Shown here one piece after another: positions 55,785 through 63,986 of a stretch of DNA of 64,000 nt (positions are counted from its first letter, which is position 1; each line of letters begins with the position of its first letter). The notes under the pieces are model-generated. The model had not been told where the DNA came from. It did not search any database and was given only the letters and a program-made list of their open reading frames with translations. Origin of the DNA: JBGQOJ01 sp052119585 (GTDB lineage: Bacteria; Pseudomonadota; Alphaproteobacteria; Rhodobacterales; Rhodobacteraceae). Both the position numbers and the translations under genes were made by a program. The stretch lies in the NCBI RefSeq assembly GCF_052119585.1, contig NZ_JBGQOJ010000005.1, positions 1 through 64,000 of the forward strand, in the 5' to 3' direction.

Positions 55785-57119
55785 ATGCAGGTCACCGAGA
55801 CCCTGAACGAAGGTCTGAAGCGCGGCTACACCATCACCGTCACGGCGGCTGAACTGGATGCCAAAGTAATGGAACAGCTGGTCGAGGCGCGCCCCGAGAT
55901 CGAGATGAAGGGCTTTCGTAAGGGCAAAGTGCCAATGGCCTTGCTGAAAAAGCAACATGGCCAGCGGATGCTGGGCGATGCGATGCAGTCCGCAATCGAC
56001 GCCGCGATGTCCGAGCATTTTGAAAAGACAGGCGAGCGCCCCGCGATGCAGCCCGACGTCAAGATGCAGGCGGGTGACGCATGGAAAGAGGGTGACGATG
56101 TCATCGTCGACATGACCTACGAGGCCCTGCCGGAGATTCCGGACGTGGACCTGAAGGCAGTCAAGCTGGAGAAAATGGTTGTCAAAGCGGGCGAAGACGA
56201 TATCGCCGACGCGCTGAAGAACCTTGCCGAAACGGCGCAGGTCTTTGAAGACAAGAAAAAAGGCTCCAAGGCAAAAGACGGCGACCAGATCGTCATCGAC
56301 TTCCTTGGCAAGGTCGACGGCGAGGCCTTTGAGGGCGGCGCTGCTGAAGATTACCCGCTGGTTCTGGGCTCTGGCAGCTTCATCCCCGGCTTTGAAGAGC
56401 AACTGATCGGCGCGAAAGCGGGCGACACGCTGGACGTGAACGTGTCCTTCCCGGACGAATATCAGGCGGCGAACCTCGCTGGCAAAGCGGCTGTGTTCGA
56501 GTGCACTGTGAAAGCAGTCAAAGGCGCGAAAGCGGCAGAGATCGACGACGCGTTGGCCAAGAATTTTGGCGCGGAATCGCTGGATGCGCTGAAAGGCCAG
56601 ATCGCAGAGCGCCTTGAGGCCGAATATGCCGGTGCCTCGCGCGCCATCATGAAGCGCGGCCTGCTGGACGCGTTGGACAAGCTGGTGAAATTCGAGCTGC
56701 CGCCATCGTTGGTGGATGCCGAGGCCAGCCAGATCGCGCATCAGTTGTGGCACGAGGAAAACCCCGACGTGCATGGTCACGATCATCCCCAGATCGAGAC
56801 GACAAAAGAGCATACCGATCTGGCAGAGCGCCGCGTGCGTCTTGGACTTTTGCTGGCCGAAATGGGCCGCAAGAACGAGATCACCGTGACCGACGCAGAG
56901 TTCACACAGGCGGTGATGAACCAAGCCCGCCAGTACCGCGGTCAGGAACGTCAGTTCTTTGAATTCGTTCAGCAAAACCAGCAGATGCAGCAACAGCTGC
57001 GCGCGCCCTTGTTCGAGGACAAGGTCGTTGATTACGCCTTCGAGCTGGCAACGCTGACAGAAAAGACAGTGTCGAAAGAAGAGCTGCAAAAAGCGATTGA
57101 GGCTTTGGACGAAGAATAA
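55785..57119 (+). CDS. tig: Trigger factor
   Basis: Ribosome-bound chaperone with peptidyl-prolyl isomerase activity. I start it at the ATG at 55785 (MQVTETLNEGLKRGYTITV), seven bases after AAGGA; the upstream in-frame codons lie inside the tRNA. The 444 residues have the ribosome-binding signature KGFRKGKVPMALLKKQHG near residue 40, a FKBP-like domain (DGDQIVIDFLGKVDGEAFEG), and a long helical C-terminal domain. No independent promoter is obvious between the tRNA and the gene. Confidence 0.97.
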   Translation: MQVTETLNEGLKRGYTITVTAAELDAKVMEQLVEARPEIEMKGFRKGKVPMALLKKQHGQRMLGDAMQSAIDAAMSEHFEKTGERPAMQPDVKMQAGDAWKEGDDVIVDMTYEALPEIPDVDLKAVKLEKMVVKAGEDDIADALKNLAETAQVFEDKKKGSKAKDGDQIVIDFLGKVDGEAFEGGAAEDYPLVLGSGSFIPGFEEQLIGAKAGDTLDVNVSFPDEYQAANLAGKAAVFECTVKAVKGAKAAEIDDALAKNFGAESLDALKGQIAERLEAEYAGASRAIMKRGLLDALDKLVKFELPPSLVDAEASQIAHQLWHEENPDVHGHDHPQIETTKEHTDLAERRVRLGLLLAEMGRKNEITVTDAEFTQAVMNQARQYRGQERQFFEFVQQNQQMQQQLRAPLFEDKVVDYAFELATLTEKTVSKEELQKAIEALDEE

Positions 57120-57145
57120 TTCATTCGTTCAATTCCATGATTTTC

Positions 57146-57174
57146 AAAGGGCTGCCTTCGGGCGGCCCTTTTTC
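57146..57174 (+). terminator. Terminator after tig
   Basis: AAAGGGCTGCC and GGCGGCCCTTT pair over 11 bp (one G-U) with a TTCG loop, followed by TTTC. Confidence 0.88.
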
Positions 57175-57232
57175 TTGCGGAAACGCCTGGCGGCGTTAGT
57201 CCTGTGTCTCGCGCCCTGCGGGCGCTCGGTTT

Positions 57233-57308
57233 GCCTTCGGCGAGGATATTTTAGACCAAAAAGAACGGGATATGATATCTTCTCGGTCCAAATACTCTCG
57301 CCGAAGGC
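57233..57308. repeat. Dispersed core as a long inverted pair
   Basis: The left arm at 57233-57264 (GCCTTCGGCGAGGATATTTT then AGACCAAAAAGA) and the right arm at 57278-57308 are near-perfect reverse complements over about 31 bases, each containing the 21-base core. Lies between the tig and rplI terminators. Confidence 0.75.
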
Positions 57309-57341
57309 GGCGCCGTCATTTGCCATCGGGCGGGGCATATG

Positions 57342-57374
57342 AAAAAACCGCGCCGGATTTCTCTGGCGCGGTTT
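57342..57374 (-). terminator. Terminator after rplI
   Basis: AAACCGCGCC and GGCGCGGTTT form a perfect 10-bp stem with a 10-base loop; on the minus strand a T6 run follows. Confidence 0.88.
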
Positions 57375-57402
57375 AAATTGTTTTGCAGTGACGAGGACGC
57401 TA

Positions 57403-58020
57403 TCAGGCGTCGTCGTCCGATGCTGTCGCTGCGTCGCCGCGGGGGGCATAGTCGTCGTCCATGCCGGCTGCGCCGAGTTCGTCGAACAGTTCGGAGATCT
57501 CGAATTCGGCTTCGGCTTCTGCTTCTGCGGCCAGTTCCTGGATGGATTTACCGGCAGCTTGCAGCTGGGCCTCGTCGACGGAGCGTGCGACGTTGATCGT
57601 GATCGTCGCTTCGACTTCGGGGTGCAGACGGACGCGCATGTCGTGCAGGCCGAGTTCCTTGATCGGTGCGATCAGGGAGATCTGCTTGCGGTCGATGGTG
57701 AACCCGTCGGTCTTTGCAACATCCGCTGCGTCACGTGGAGTGACCGAGCCGTAAAGCGAACCGCCGTCAGAGGCAGAGCGAATCACGATGAACTTTTGTC
57801 CATCCAGTTTCGCCGCCATTGCTTCGGCTTCTTTTTTGGTCTCGAGGTTGTTGGCTTCGAGCTGTGCTTTGCGGGCTTCGAACGATTTCACGTTCGCGTC
57901 CGAGGCGCGCAGCGCTTTGCCTTGTGGCAACAGGAAGTTACGGGCGTAGCCGTCCTTTACGGAAACGACTTCACCCATCTGACCCAGTTTGGCCACGCGT
58001 TCTAGAAGGATAACTTGCAT
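57403..58020 (-). CDS. rplI: 50S ribosomal protein L9
   Basis: Large-subunit protein with two globular domains joined by a long helix. The N-terminal signature is GQMGEVVSVKDGYARNFLLPQGKA, given here in part: KDGYARNFLLPQGKAL. The C-terminal domain holds SLYGSVTPRD. At 205 residues it is about 55 longer than E. coli L9, owing to an acidic Ala/Glu/Asp tail (EAEAEAEFEISEL, DDDYAPRGDAATASDDDA), usual in Rhodobacterales. Third gene of rpsF-rpsR-rplI. Confidence 0.97.
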   Translation of the reverse strand: MQVILLERVAKLGQMGEVVSVKDGYARNFLLPQGKALRASDANVKSFEARKAQLEANNLETKKEAEAMAAKLDGQKFIVIRSASDGGSLYGSVTPRDAADVAKTDGFTIDRKQISLIAPIKELGLHDMRVRLHPEVEATITINVARSVDEAQLQAAGKSIQELAAEAEAEAEFEISELFDELGAAGMDDDYAPRGDAATASDDDA

Positions 58021-58033
58021 GTGCGTTTGCTCC

Positions 58034-58261
58034 TTACTTCACAGCGTAGGGCAGCAGGGCGAGGAAGCGGGCGCGTTTGATCGCACGGGCCAGTTCACGC
58101 TGCTTTTTTGCCGAAACGGCGGTGATGCGGGATGGGACGATCTTGCCGCGCTCTGAGATGTAGCGTTGCAGAAGACGTGTGTCCTTATAGTCGATTGCCG
58201 GTGCGTTGTCGCCCGAGAAGGGGCATACTTTGCGGCGACGGAAAAACGGTTTGGCTGCCAT
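58034..58261 (-). CDS. rpsR: 30S ribosomal protein S18
   Basis: Small-subunit protein that pairs with S6. The 75 residues read MAAKPFFRRRKVCPFSGDN, DYKDTRLLQRYISERGKI and RAIKRARFLALLPY, all diagnostic. Lies between rpsF and rplI with short gaps, so one operon. Complete. Confidence 0.98.
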   Translation of the reverse strand: MAAKPFFRRRKVCPFSGDNAPAIDYKDTRLLQRYISERGKIVPSRITAVSAKKQRELARAIKRARFLALLPYAVK

Positions 58262-58290
58262 GATTTACAGTCCTTTCCTAATGCTTCAGA

Positions 58291-58405
58291 TCAACGACGG
58301 TCGCCGCGGTCGGGACGGTCACCACGATCGGGACGGTCGCCGCGGTCAGGACGGTCACCACGCGGGGCACGGTCGCCACGGTCAGGGCGATCACCGCGAT
58401 CATCA
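58291..58405. repeat. 18-bp tandem repeat within rpsF
   Basis: Units close to GGACGGTCACCACGATCG recur six or so times at 18-bp spacing with third-position changes, encoding six-residue DRGDRP blocks on the minus strand. Likely variable in number between strains. Confidence 0.8.
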
Positions 58406-58725
58406 CGCTTTTGCATCTGGGCCGATGGGCCCTCTTCGTGGGCGTCGACCTTGATGGTCAGAACGCGCATCACGTCGTCATGCAGGCGCATCAGGCGTTC
58501 CATTTCCTGAATCGCCGCCGCAGGAGCGTCGGTTTTCAGAAAGGCGTAATGGCCCTTGCGGTTTTTGTTGATCTTGTAGGCCATCGTTTTGATGCCCCAA
58601 TATTCGTGCTCGACGACGCTGCCGCCGTTGTCCGAAAGGATCGTGCCGAAATGCTCGATAAGGCCTTCGGCTTGCGTGTTGGACAGGTCCTGACGCGCAA
58701 TCATAACATGCTCGTAAAGCGGCAT
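58291..58725 (-). CDS. rpsF: 30S ribosomal protein S6 with Arg/Asp/Gly repeat tail
   Basis: S6 binds S18 on the platform of the 30S subunit. From the ATG at 58725 (MPLYEHVMIARQDLSNTQAE) there are 144 residues. The ferredoxin-like core ends near residue 100, then comes a tail of repeats of the type DRPDRGDR. E. coli S6 has a glutamate tail added after translation; here the tail is basic and acidic in alternation and is encoded. First gene of the operon. Confidence 0.97.
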   Translation of the reverse strand: MPLYEHVMIARQDLSNTQAEGLIEHFGTILSDNGGSVVEHEYWGIKTMAYKINKNRKGHYAFLKTDAPAAAIQEMERLMRLHDDVMRVLTIKVDAHEEGPSAQMQKRDDRGDRPDRGDRAPRGDRPDRGDRPDRGDRPDRGDRR

Positions 58726-59009
58726 GCGTGCTCCAATACTTTTCAAGCGCACTTCATAGGGTTGGGCAAATCCCTCCGCGACCCACCCACGAGAGGCTGC
58801 GCTGTTTCCGTAATTTGCGGAAGGACGGTGCCTTATACACGCTGGTGGCGGTGATGCAAGGTGATTGGGGCGCGGGAAGAGGCATGGCGGGCGCATGCGT
58901 GGCGCGCGAGGGAGAGGTTGGAAATTGGCCCGAAAAGAGCCAGAGTTTGCCCGATTTTAAACATGTTTGGCGGGCTATATCGGGGCATAGTTTCATGGAG
59001 GCCAAGCTT

Positions 59010-59648
59010 ATGACAATGTATAACGCGGAATTCCTGCCGGATGCAGACATCAAAATGCGCCGCGACGCCTTGCACGTGACTGAAACCCATTGGGGATACA
59101 CCTTTGCCTGCGGGTCCGGTCCAGAGACCGAAGCAAGCCTGCGGGGCGGGATGATGCGCTTTCTTGGGATGTGCATGGTTATGGCCGCGATTGGCATGTG
59201 GGCCTTGCCCGGTGCCATTGCGCAAAGCGATGTTCTGGGGTTCAAGCTGCTGGTTTGCGTGCTTTTGGCGGGGATCGGTGTGATCTTGTTGACCCGTGGC
59301 GGCGATATGGGGCGCCACGAGGTTCAGATCGACCGCAACTGCCGCGAGATCCGTCAGGTGCTGCGGATGAAGACAGAGGCGGAAACGCTGCTGGCGCGTC
59401 ATTGCTTTGACGAGGTCGGGTCTGTCATGACGCAGGTGCACGACGACGGGTCTGCCGCAGTATACCTGCGGATGAAGGATCAGGCCGCCGTGATCGAGTT
59501 GTCGAGTGGCGGCGCGTCCGCAATTCGCAAACTGGCGCTGCGGGTCAGTGCTGATTTGGGGAATCTTGCGCTGCGCGAGTTGCCGCAGCGCGCGTCGCAA
59601 GATGTTCCGGTCAAGGCCTCAATGCCCCGTGCAAGTGTTCGCCCCTGA
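59010..59648 (+). CDS. Hypothetical membrane protein, 212 aa
   Basis: No family recognised. The ATG at 59010 (MTMYNAEFLPDADIKMRRDA) is eight bases after GGAGG; the longer frame upstream covers the rpsF promoter region and is not credible. About 45 polar residues are followed by two helices (MCMVMAAIGMWALPGAIA and VLGFKLLVCVLLAGIGVILL) and a cytoplasmic domain of about 115 residues with HEVQIDRNCREIRQVLRMK and FDEVGSVMTQVHDDGSAAVY, which looks like a folded beta-rich domain. Own transcription unit. Function unknown. Confidence 0.7.
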   Translation: MTMYNAEFLPDADIKMRRDALHVTETHWGYTFACGSGPETEASLRGGMMRFLGMCMVMAAIGMWALPGAIAQSDVLGFKLLVCVLLAGIGVILLTRGGDMGRHEVQIDRNCREIRQVLRMKTEAETLLARHCFDEVGSVMTQVHDDGSAAVYLRMKDQAAVIELSSGGASAIRKLALRVSADLGNLALRELPQRASQDVPVKASMPRASVRP

Positions 59649-59697
59649 ACACCCGCTGTTTGTTCCTGCGCAATTGCACATTCAGCAGATCGCGCCA

Positions 59698-59737
59698 ATT
59701 AACGTCACAGACCAATGACCAATGGAGTGACGTTAAT
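59698..59737 (+). promoter_or_regulatory. 11-bp inverted repeat covering the yceI start
   Basis: ATTAACGTCAC (59698-59708) and GTGACGTTAAT (59727-59737) are perfect reverse complements with an 18-base spacer. The right arm includes the first bases of the start codon and the spacer carries GGAG, so the RNA could hide the start, or the DNA could bind a dimeric regulator. Confidence 0.5.
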
Positions 59738-60311
59738 GAAGACCACAATAATCGCCGCAGCACTTTTGGCTGTGACCGTAGGCAGCGCATTTGCCGCGCC
59801 CGAGACATACACGCTGGATTCCAGCCACAGCCAGATCGTATTTTCCTACAACCACCTTGGGTTTTCCACAGGGTATGGCATGTTCTCGGGTTTTGCCGGT
59901 GACATTGTTTATGATGCGGACGCCCCTGCGAATTCCACCGTTTCGGTGTCCATGCCGCTGAAATCCATGCTGACAGGCTGGCAGGAGCGGTTCGACCACT
60001 TCATGTCCGCCGATTTCTTTGCCGCGACCGATGACGAGACGATCACATTCATCTCGACAGGGATCGAAGTGACGGGCGAGAACACAGCGATCATCACTGG
60101 CGATCTGACGCTGAATGACGTGACAAAGTCCGTGGCACTGGATGCAAAGCTGAATCAGGCAGGCAATCACCCGATGGCAAACCAGCCATGGCTGGGTTTC
60201 GACGCGACGACCACATTGTTGCGCACGGACTATAACCTTGGCCTGTTCGAGCCCTTCGTGTCGAACGAAGTCGATGTGAAAATCTCGATCGAGGCGATGA
60301 AGGCCCAGTAA
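59736..60311 (+). CDS. YceI-family periplasmic protein
   Basis: Lipocalin-like YceI protein, thought to bind isoprenoid or polyprenyl molecules in the periplasm. The ATG at 59736 gives a signal peptide (MKTTIIAAALLAVTVGSAFA) and 191 residues. The mature part begins PETYTLDSSHSQIVFSYNHL, with DHFMSADFF and TGDLTLNDVTKSVALDAKLN, all typical. A perfect inverted repeat covers its start. Convergent with a cytochrome b561-YceI fusion gene; the two share a terminator. Confidence 0.92.
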   Translation: MKTTIIAAALLAVTVGSAFAAPETYTLDSSHSQIVFSYNHLGFSTGYGMFSGFAGDIVYDADAPANSTVSVSMPLKSMLTGWQERFDHFMSADFFAATDDETITFISTGIEVTGENTAIITGDLTLNDVTKSVALDAKLNQAGNHPMANQPWLGFDATTTLLRTDYNLGLFEPFVSNEVDVKISIEAMKAQ

Positions 60312-60331
60312 ACCGGGGCTTTCAGACCAAC

Positions 60332-60368
60332 AAAAAGGCCTCGCCGGTTCGCCAGCGCGGCCTTTTTT
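60332..60368. terminator. Bidirectional terminator between the two YceI-type genes
   Basis: AAAAAGGCC and GGCCTTTTT flank an 18-base inner region that can pair further. T-rich on both strands, so it serves both convergent genes. Confidence 0.85.
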
Positions 60369-60398
60369 CGTATCTGGTTTTCGTGGTGGGCGCGCGTC

Positions 60399-61595
60399 TT
60401 ACCGTGTGGCGGTCAGGTCGATGCTGACCGCAACGCCAAAGCCTATGGTGCTTTCGTCGGCATAGGTTTCACCGATACCGAAGGTGCGGCGGTCTAGGGT
60501 CGTCGTGCCCGACATGGTCGCCGTATCGCCCGCGATGGCCAGCGAAAAGGGCAGGTCGACAGGCACAGCCCGGCCTTTCAGCGTCAGGATGCCCTTGGCG
60601 ATATAGCCGTCGCCCGCTGGCAGGATGTCGGCGGCGAAGATGGCCGTTGGAAATCCGCTGACATTGAAGAAATCCGCCCCCAGCGCCTGTTGCGTGACAG
60701 AACCGAGGGTCAGGCTGCCGATGTTGATCGTGGTCTCGACCGTGCCATTCTTTCCGTCCGTCGGCGTTTCGGAAAAGGCGATGGCGGCGGTCCAGTCGGT
60801 GAACTGCCCCTGAACCGTGTTTCCGAATTGCGACAGGGCGATTTTTATCTGCCCGTCGGTCACGGTCCAGTCGCTGGCGACCTGTTGCAGGCTGGCGGCG
60901 GGGCGTTGTTCGCCCGTCGATGTGGCTGTCATCCCGAAGGTCAGGCCAAGCCCGATCGCCACGGCATAGATCGCACTGGCGGCGATCTGTGGCAGGCGGC
61001 TGTGGGTTTGCTGCGGCAGGACCGGGTCGGCGATGCGGCCGAACCACATGCGCCGCAGGGTCGCGTCCTTGTCGATGACATGGTGCTTTAGGGCACCTGC
61101 GATATGCAGCAGAACCGATCCGATCAGCACCTTGCCAAAGACCGCGTGCAGCGTGGCGAAAAGATGCGCCAGCGTCTCGTCCTTGGGCACAAAGGGCAGG
61201 GATTGGCCGAAGGGCCACCAGATCGGCGCAAAGCCCGAGGTTGCGGCATGTTCGATCCAGCCAGTCAGGGGCACCAGAACCAGCGAGGCATAGAGCAGCC
61301 AATGGACGAGTTCCGCCAGAAAGGCCTCTGGTTTCTTGTCGGCGTTCAGAAGGCCCGGCTTTGGCTGCGTCACCGCCCACAGGATGCGGGCAAGGGCCAC
61401 AAGAAAGACGGCGACGCCCAATGTCTTGTGGATCGAGAACAGCAGCGCCTTTTGCGCCAGTTCCTCGCCCGTGGCGTGGGGCAGGTCGTTTGCGATCATG
61501 CCCAGCGGGATCAGCGAAATGATCAGGGCCGCCGTCAGCCAGTGAAATGTTTTTGTGACGCCGCCATAACGGGTTTTCGTATTGTTAAAAGCCAT
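60399..61595 (-). CDS. Cytochrome b561 fused to a YceI domain
   Basis: Fusion of 398 residues. The N-terminal part (about 1-180) is a four-helix dihaem cytochrome b561 of the bacterial CybB type with histidines in KTFHWLTAAL, FSIHKTLGV, and SVLLHIAGALKHHVIDKD. A fifth helix (about 205-222) leads to a periplasmic YceI domain (about 235-398) with VTDGQIKIALSQFGNTVQG and ADFFNVSGFPTAIFAADI. This suggests electron exchange with a quinone-like ligand held by the YceI fold; the reaction is not known. Next to a free YceI gene. Confidence 0.9.
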   Translation of the reverse strand: MAFNNTKTRYGGVTKTFHWLTAALIISLIPLGMIANDLPHATGEELAQKALLFSIHKTLGVAVFLVALARILWAVTQPKPGLLNADKKPEAFLAELVHWLLYASLVLVPLTGWIEHAATSGFAPIWWPFGQSLPFVPKDETLAHLFATLHAVFGKVLIGSVLLHIAGALKHHVIDKDATLRRMWFGRIADPVLPQQTHSRLPQIAASAIYAVAIGLGLTFGMTATSTGEQRPAASLQQVASDWTVTDGQIKIALSQFGNTVQGQFTDWTAAIAFSETPTDGKNGTVETTINIGSLTLGSVTQQALGADFFNVSGFPTAIFAADILPAGDGYIAKGILTLKGRAVPVDLPFSLAIAGDTATMSGTTTLDRRTFGIGETYADESTIGFGVAVSIDLTATR

Positions 61596-61747
61596 CTGGC
61601 CCTCCTGTTTTCAGGGGAGTGTCTAGCACAACGCCGGGGGCTGGCAATTCGCGCCCCTGCACAAATGCCTGTGCGGTGGTGCTGTGGGAATTGCGCAAGG
61701 CGCACAGGCAGGGTATCCCGAAAAGAAAAGAAAACTCAGGAGGGACC

Positions 61748-62686
61748 ATGAGCCGCGCATTTGTATTTCCCGGACAGGGGGCGCAGACCATTGGCATGGG
61801 GCGCGAACTGGCGCTTGCCTATCCGGCCGCGAAGGCCGTGTTCGACGAGGTGGACGATGCGCTTGGCGAAAAGCTGAGCGCACTGATCTGGGAGGGGGAG
61901 CAGGACGCGCTGACCCTGACGCAGAACGCGCAGCCTGCCTTGATGGCGATGTCCATGGCTGTTGTGCGCGCATTGCAGGCCGAGGGCGTGGCGATATCGT
62001 CTGGCGCCTGTGTGGCGGGTCATTCGCTGGGCGAATATTCGGCGCTGGCGGCGGCTGGCGCATTTTCCGTTGCCGATGCGGCGCGGCTTTTGCGGGTGCG
62101 TGGACGCGCGATGCAAGAGGCGGTGCCGGTGGGCGTGGGCGCTATGGCTGCGCTGTTGGGGCTGGACTTTGACACCGCACGGGCCGTTGCCGAAGAGGCG
62201 GCGCAGGGCGAGGTGTGCCAGGCGGCGAACGACAATGATCCGGCGCAGGTGGTCGTGTCCGGCCACAAGGCTGCGGTGGAACGGGCGGTCGAGATCGCCA
62301 AGGCCAAGGGCGCCAAGCGCGCCATCATCCTGCCGGTCAGCGCCCCGTTCCATTGCGCGCTGATGGCGCCTGCCGCCGAAGTGATGGCGGGCGCATTGGC
62401 GGATGTGACGATCAACGCGCCTGTGGTGCCATTGGTCGCAAACGTGCGGGCCGAGGCGGTCAGCGACCCGGATGTGATCCGCGCGCTGTTGATCGAGCAG
62501 GTCACCGGCGCCGTGCGCTGGCGCGAAAGCGTTGCATGGATGGCAGGTCAGGGTGTGACAGAGATATGGGAACTGGGCGCGGGCAAGGCCTTGTCCGGCA
62601 TGGTGCGGCGGATCGCCAAAGAGGTAGAGACACGGGCAGTGTCCATGCCCGAGGACGTGAAAACTGCGGCAGAGCAGGTAAGCTAA
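61748..62686 (+). CDS. fabD: Malonyl-CoA:ACP transacylase
   Basis: Moves malonyl from CoA to acyl carrier protein at the start of fatty acid synthesis. The ATG at 61748 (MSRAFVFPGQGAQTIGMGRE) follows AGGAGGG; the upstream frame is noncoding. The 312 residues have the nucleophile S93 in AGHSLGEYSALAA and the partner histidine in PVSAPFHCALMAPA. First gene of fabD-fabG, with acpP after a promoter-sized gap. Confidence 0.97.
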   Translation: MSRAFVFPGQGAQTIGMGRELALAYPAAKAVFDEVDDALGEKLSALIWEGEQDALTLTQNAQPALMAMSMAVVRALQAEGVAISSGACVAGHSLGEYSALAAAGAFSVADAARLLRVRGRAMQEAVPVGVGAMAALLGLDFDTARAVAEEAAQGEVCQAANDNDPAQVVVSGHKAAVERAVEIAKAKGAKRAIILPVSAPFHCALMAPAAEVMAGALADVTINAPVVPLVANVRAEAVSDPDVIRALLIEQVTGAVRWRESVAWMAGQGVTEIWELGAGKALSGMVRRIAKEVETRAVSMPEDVKTAAEQVS

Positions 62687-62695
62687 GGAGTGGAA

Positions 62696-63433
62696 ATGTT
62701 TGATCTTACTGGGAAAAATGCACTTGTGACCGGTGCGTCGGGCGGCATTGGCGGCGCGATTGCCAAGGCGCTGCACGACGCAGGTGCCACCGTTGCGCTG
62801 TCCGGCACGCGGGTTGAACCGCTGGAGGCGCTGGCGGCAGAACTGGGCAGCCGCGCCCATGTGCTGCCCTGCAACCTGAGCGACAAGGACGCGGTCGAAG
62901 CCCTGCCAAAGGCGGCTGCGGCGGCCATGGGATCGGTCGATATTCTGGTGAACAACGCCGGCATCACCCGTGACCAGCTGTTCATGCGGATGTCGGATGA
63001 CGAATGGGCATCGGTGCTGGAGGTCAATCTGACCTCGACCATGCGGCTGTGTCGCGGGGTCATGCGCGGCATGATGAAGGCGCGTTGGGGGCGGATCGTG
63101 AATATCTCCAGCGTTGTCGGCGCCACGGGCAACCCCGGACAAGCGAACTATGCGGCGTCGAAGGCGGGCATGGTTGGCATGACGAAATCCATCGCCTACG
63201 AAGTGGCCAGCCGCGGTATCACCGCCAATTGCGTGGCACCGGGGTTCATCACCACCGCGATGACAGATAAACTGACCGACGACCAGAAATCGGGTATCCT
63301 GACCAATGTTCCCGCAGGCCGCATGGGCGAAGCCAACGAAATCGCAGCCGCTGTTCTGTATCTGGCCAGCCCCGAGGCGGGCTACGTTACAGGAACAACG
63401 TTGCATGTGAACGGCGGAATGGCCATGTTGTGA
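62696..63433 (+). CDS. fabG: 3-oxoacyl-ACP reductase
   Basis: NADPH-dependent short-chain dehydrogenase that performs the first reduction of fatty acid elongation. I use the ATG at 62696, five bases after AAGGAG; a GTG two codons earlier is less likely. The 245 residues have the cofactor motif TGASGGIGG at 12-20, NNAG at 86-89, and the catalytic S138, Y152 and K156 (NYAASKAGM). Ten bp after fabD. Complete. Confidence 0.97.
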   Translation: MFDLTGKNALVTGASGGIGGAIAKALHDAGATVALSGTRVEPLEALAAELGSRAHVLPCNLSDKDAVEALPKAAAAAMGSVDILVNNAGITRDQLFMRMSDDEWASVLEVNLTSTMRLCRGVMRGMMKARWGRIVNISSVVGATGNPGQANYAASKAGMVGMTKSIAYEVASRGITANCVAPGFITTAMTDKLTDDQKSGILTNVPAGRMGEANEIAAAVLYLASPEAGYVTGTTLHVNGGMAML

Positions 63434-63615
63434 CAACGCCGATGCGCCTGTTGAAAGCGTTTGCCTTACGCAAACGATGTGATATAGGCGCTTCAGAATT
63501 TGCCGGGGGCGCTTGTCGCTTGTCGGTTTTCCCGCGTAGCGGGGATGAGTAAAGCCCGCTAGGGTGAAGACAAGAAACCACGGGAATGCTCCCGAACACG
63601 GAATAAGGAAAGAAC

Positions 63616-63849
63616 ATGAGCGACATCGCTGACCGCGTTAAAAAGATCGTCGTCGAGCACCTTGGTGTGGAAGAAGACAAAGTGACCGAGAATGCATCGT
63701 TCATCGATGATCTGGGTGCAGACAGCCTTGATACGGTCGAATTGGTTATGGCCTTCGAAGAAGAGTTCGGCATCGAGATTCCAGATGACGCAGCCGAGAC
63801 CATCCAGACTTTTGGCGATGCGGTGAAGTTCATCACTTCGGCTTCCTGA
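63616..63849 (+). CDS. acpP: Acyl carrier protein
   Basis: Carries growing acyl chains on a phosphopantetheine arm. The 77 residues have the attachment serine S37 in GADSLDTVELVMAFEEEFG. Acidic helix II is standard. RBS AAGGAAAG before the ATG. The 182-bp gap from fabG and its own terminator indicate a separate, strongly expressed transcript, as is usual for acpP. Confidence 0.98.
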   Translation: MSDIADRVKKIVVEHLGVEEDKVTENASFIDDLGADSLDTVELVMAFEEEFGIEIPDDAAETIQTFGDAVKFITSAS

Positions 63850-63875
63850 GCGATAATTTAGCTGGTGTGATATCG

Positions 63876-63904
63876 AAACGGCGTCCTTCGGGGCGCCGTT
63901 TTTC
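63876..63904 (+). terminator. Terminator after acpP
   Basis: AAACGGCGTCC and GGGCGCCGTTT pair over 11 bp (one G-U) with a TTCG loop, followed by TTCT. Confidence 0.88.
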
Positions 63905-63986
63905 TGTTCATCGCATGCGGACGCGCCGGAGCGGCGCGACATTTCTTGCCTCGCCCCCTTTCGGGGGCTCAGGCTGCCTGCGGCGC

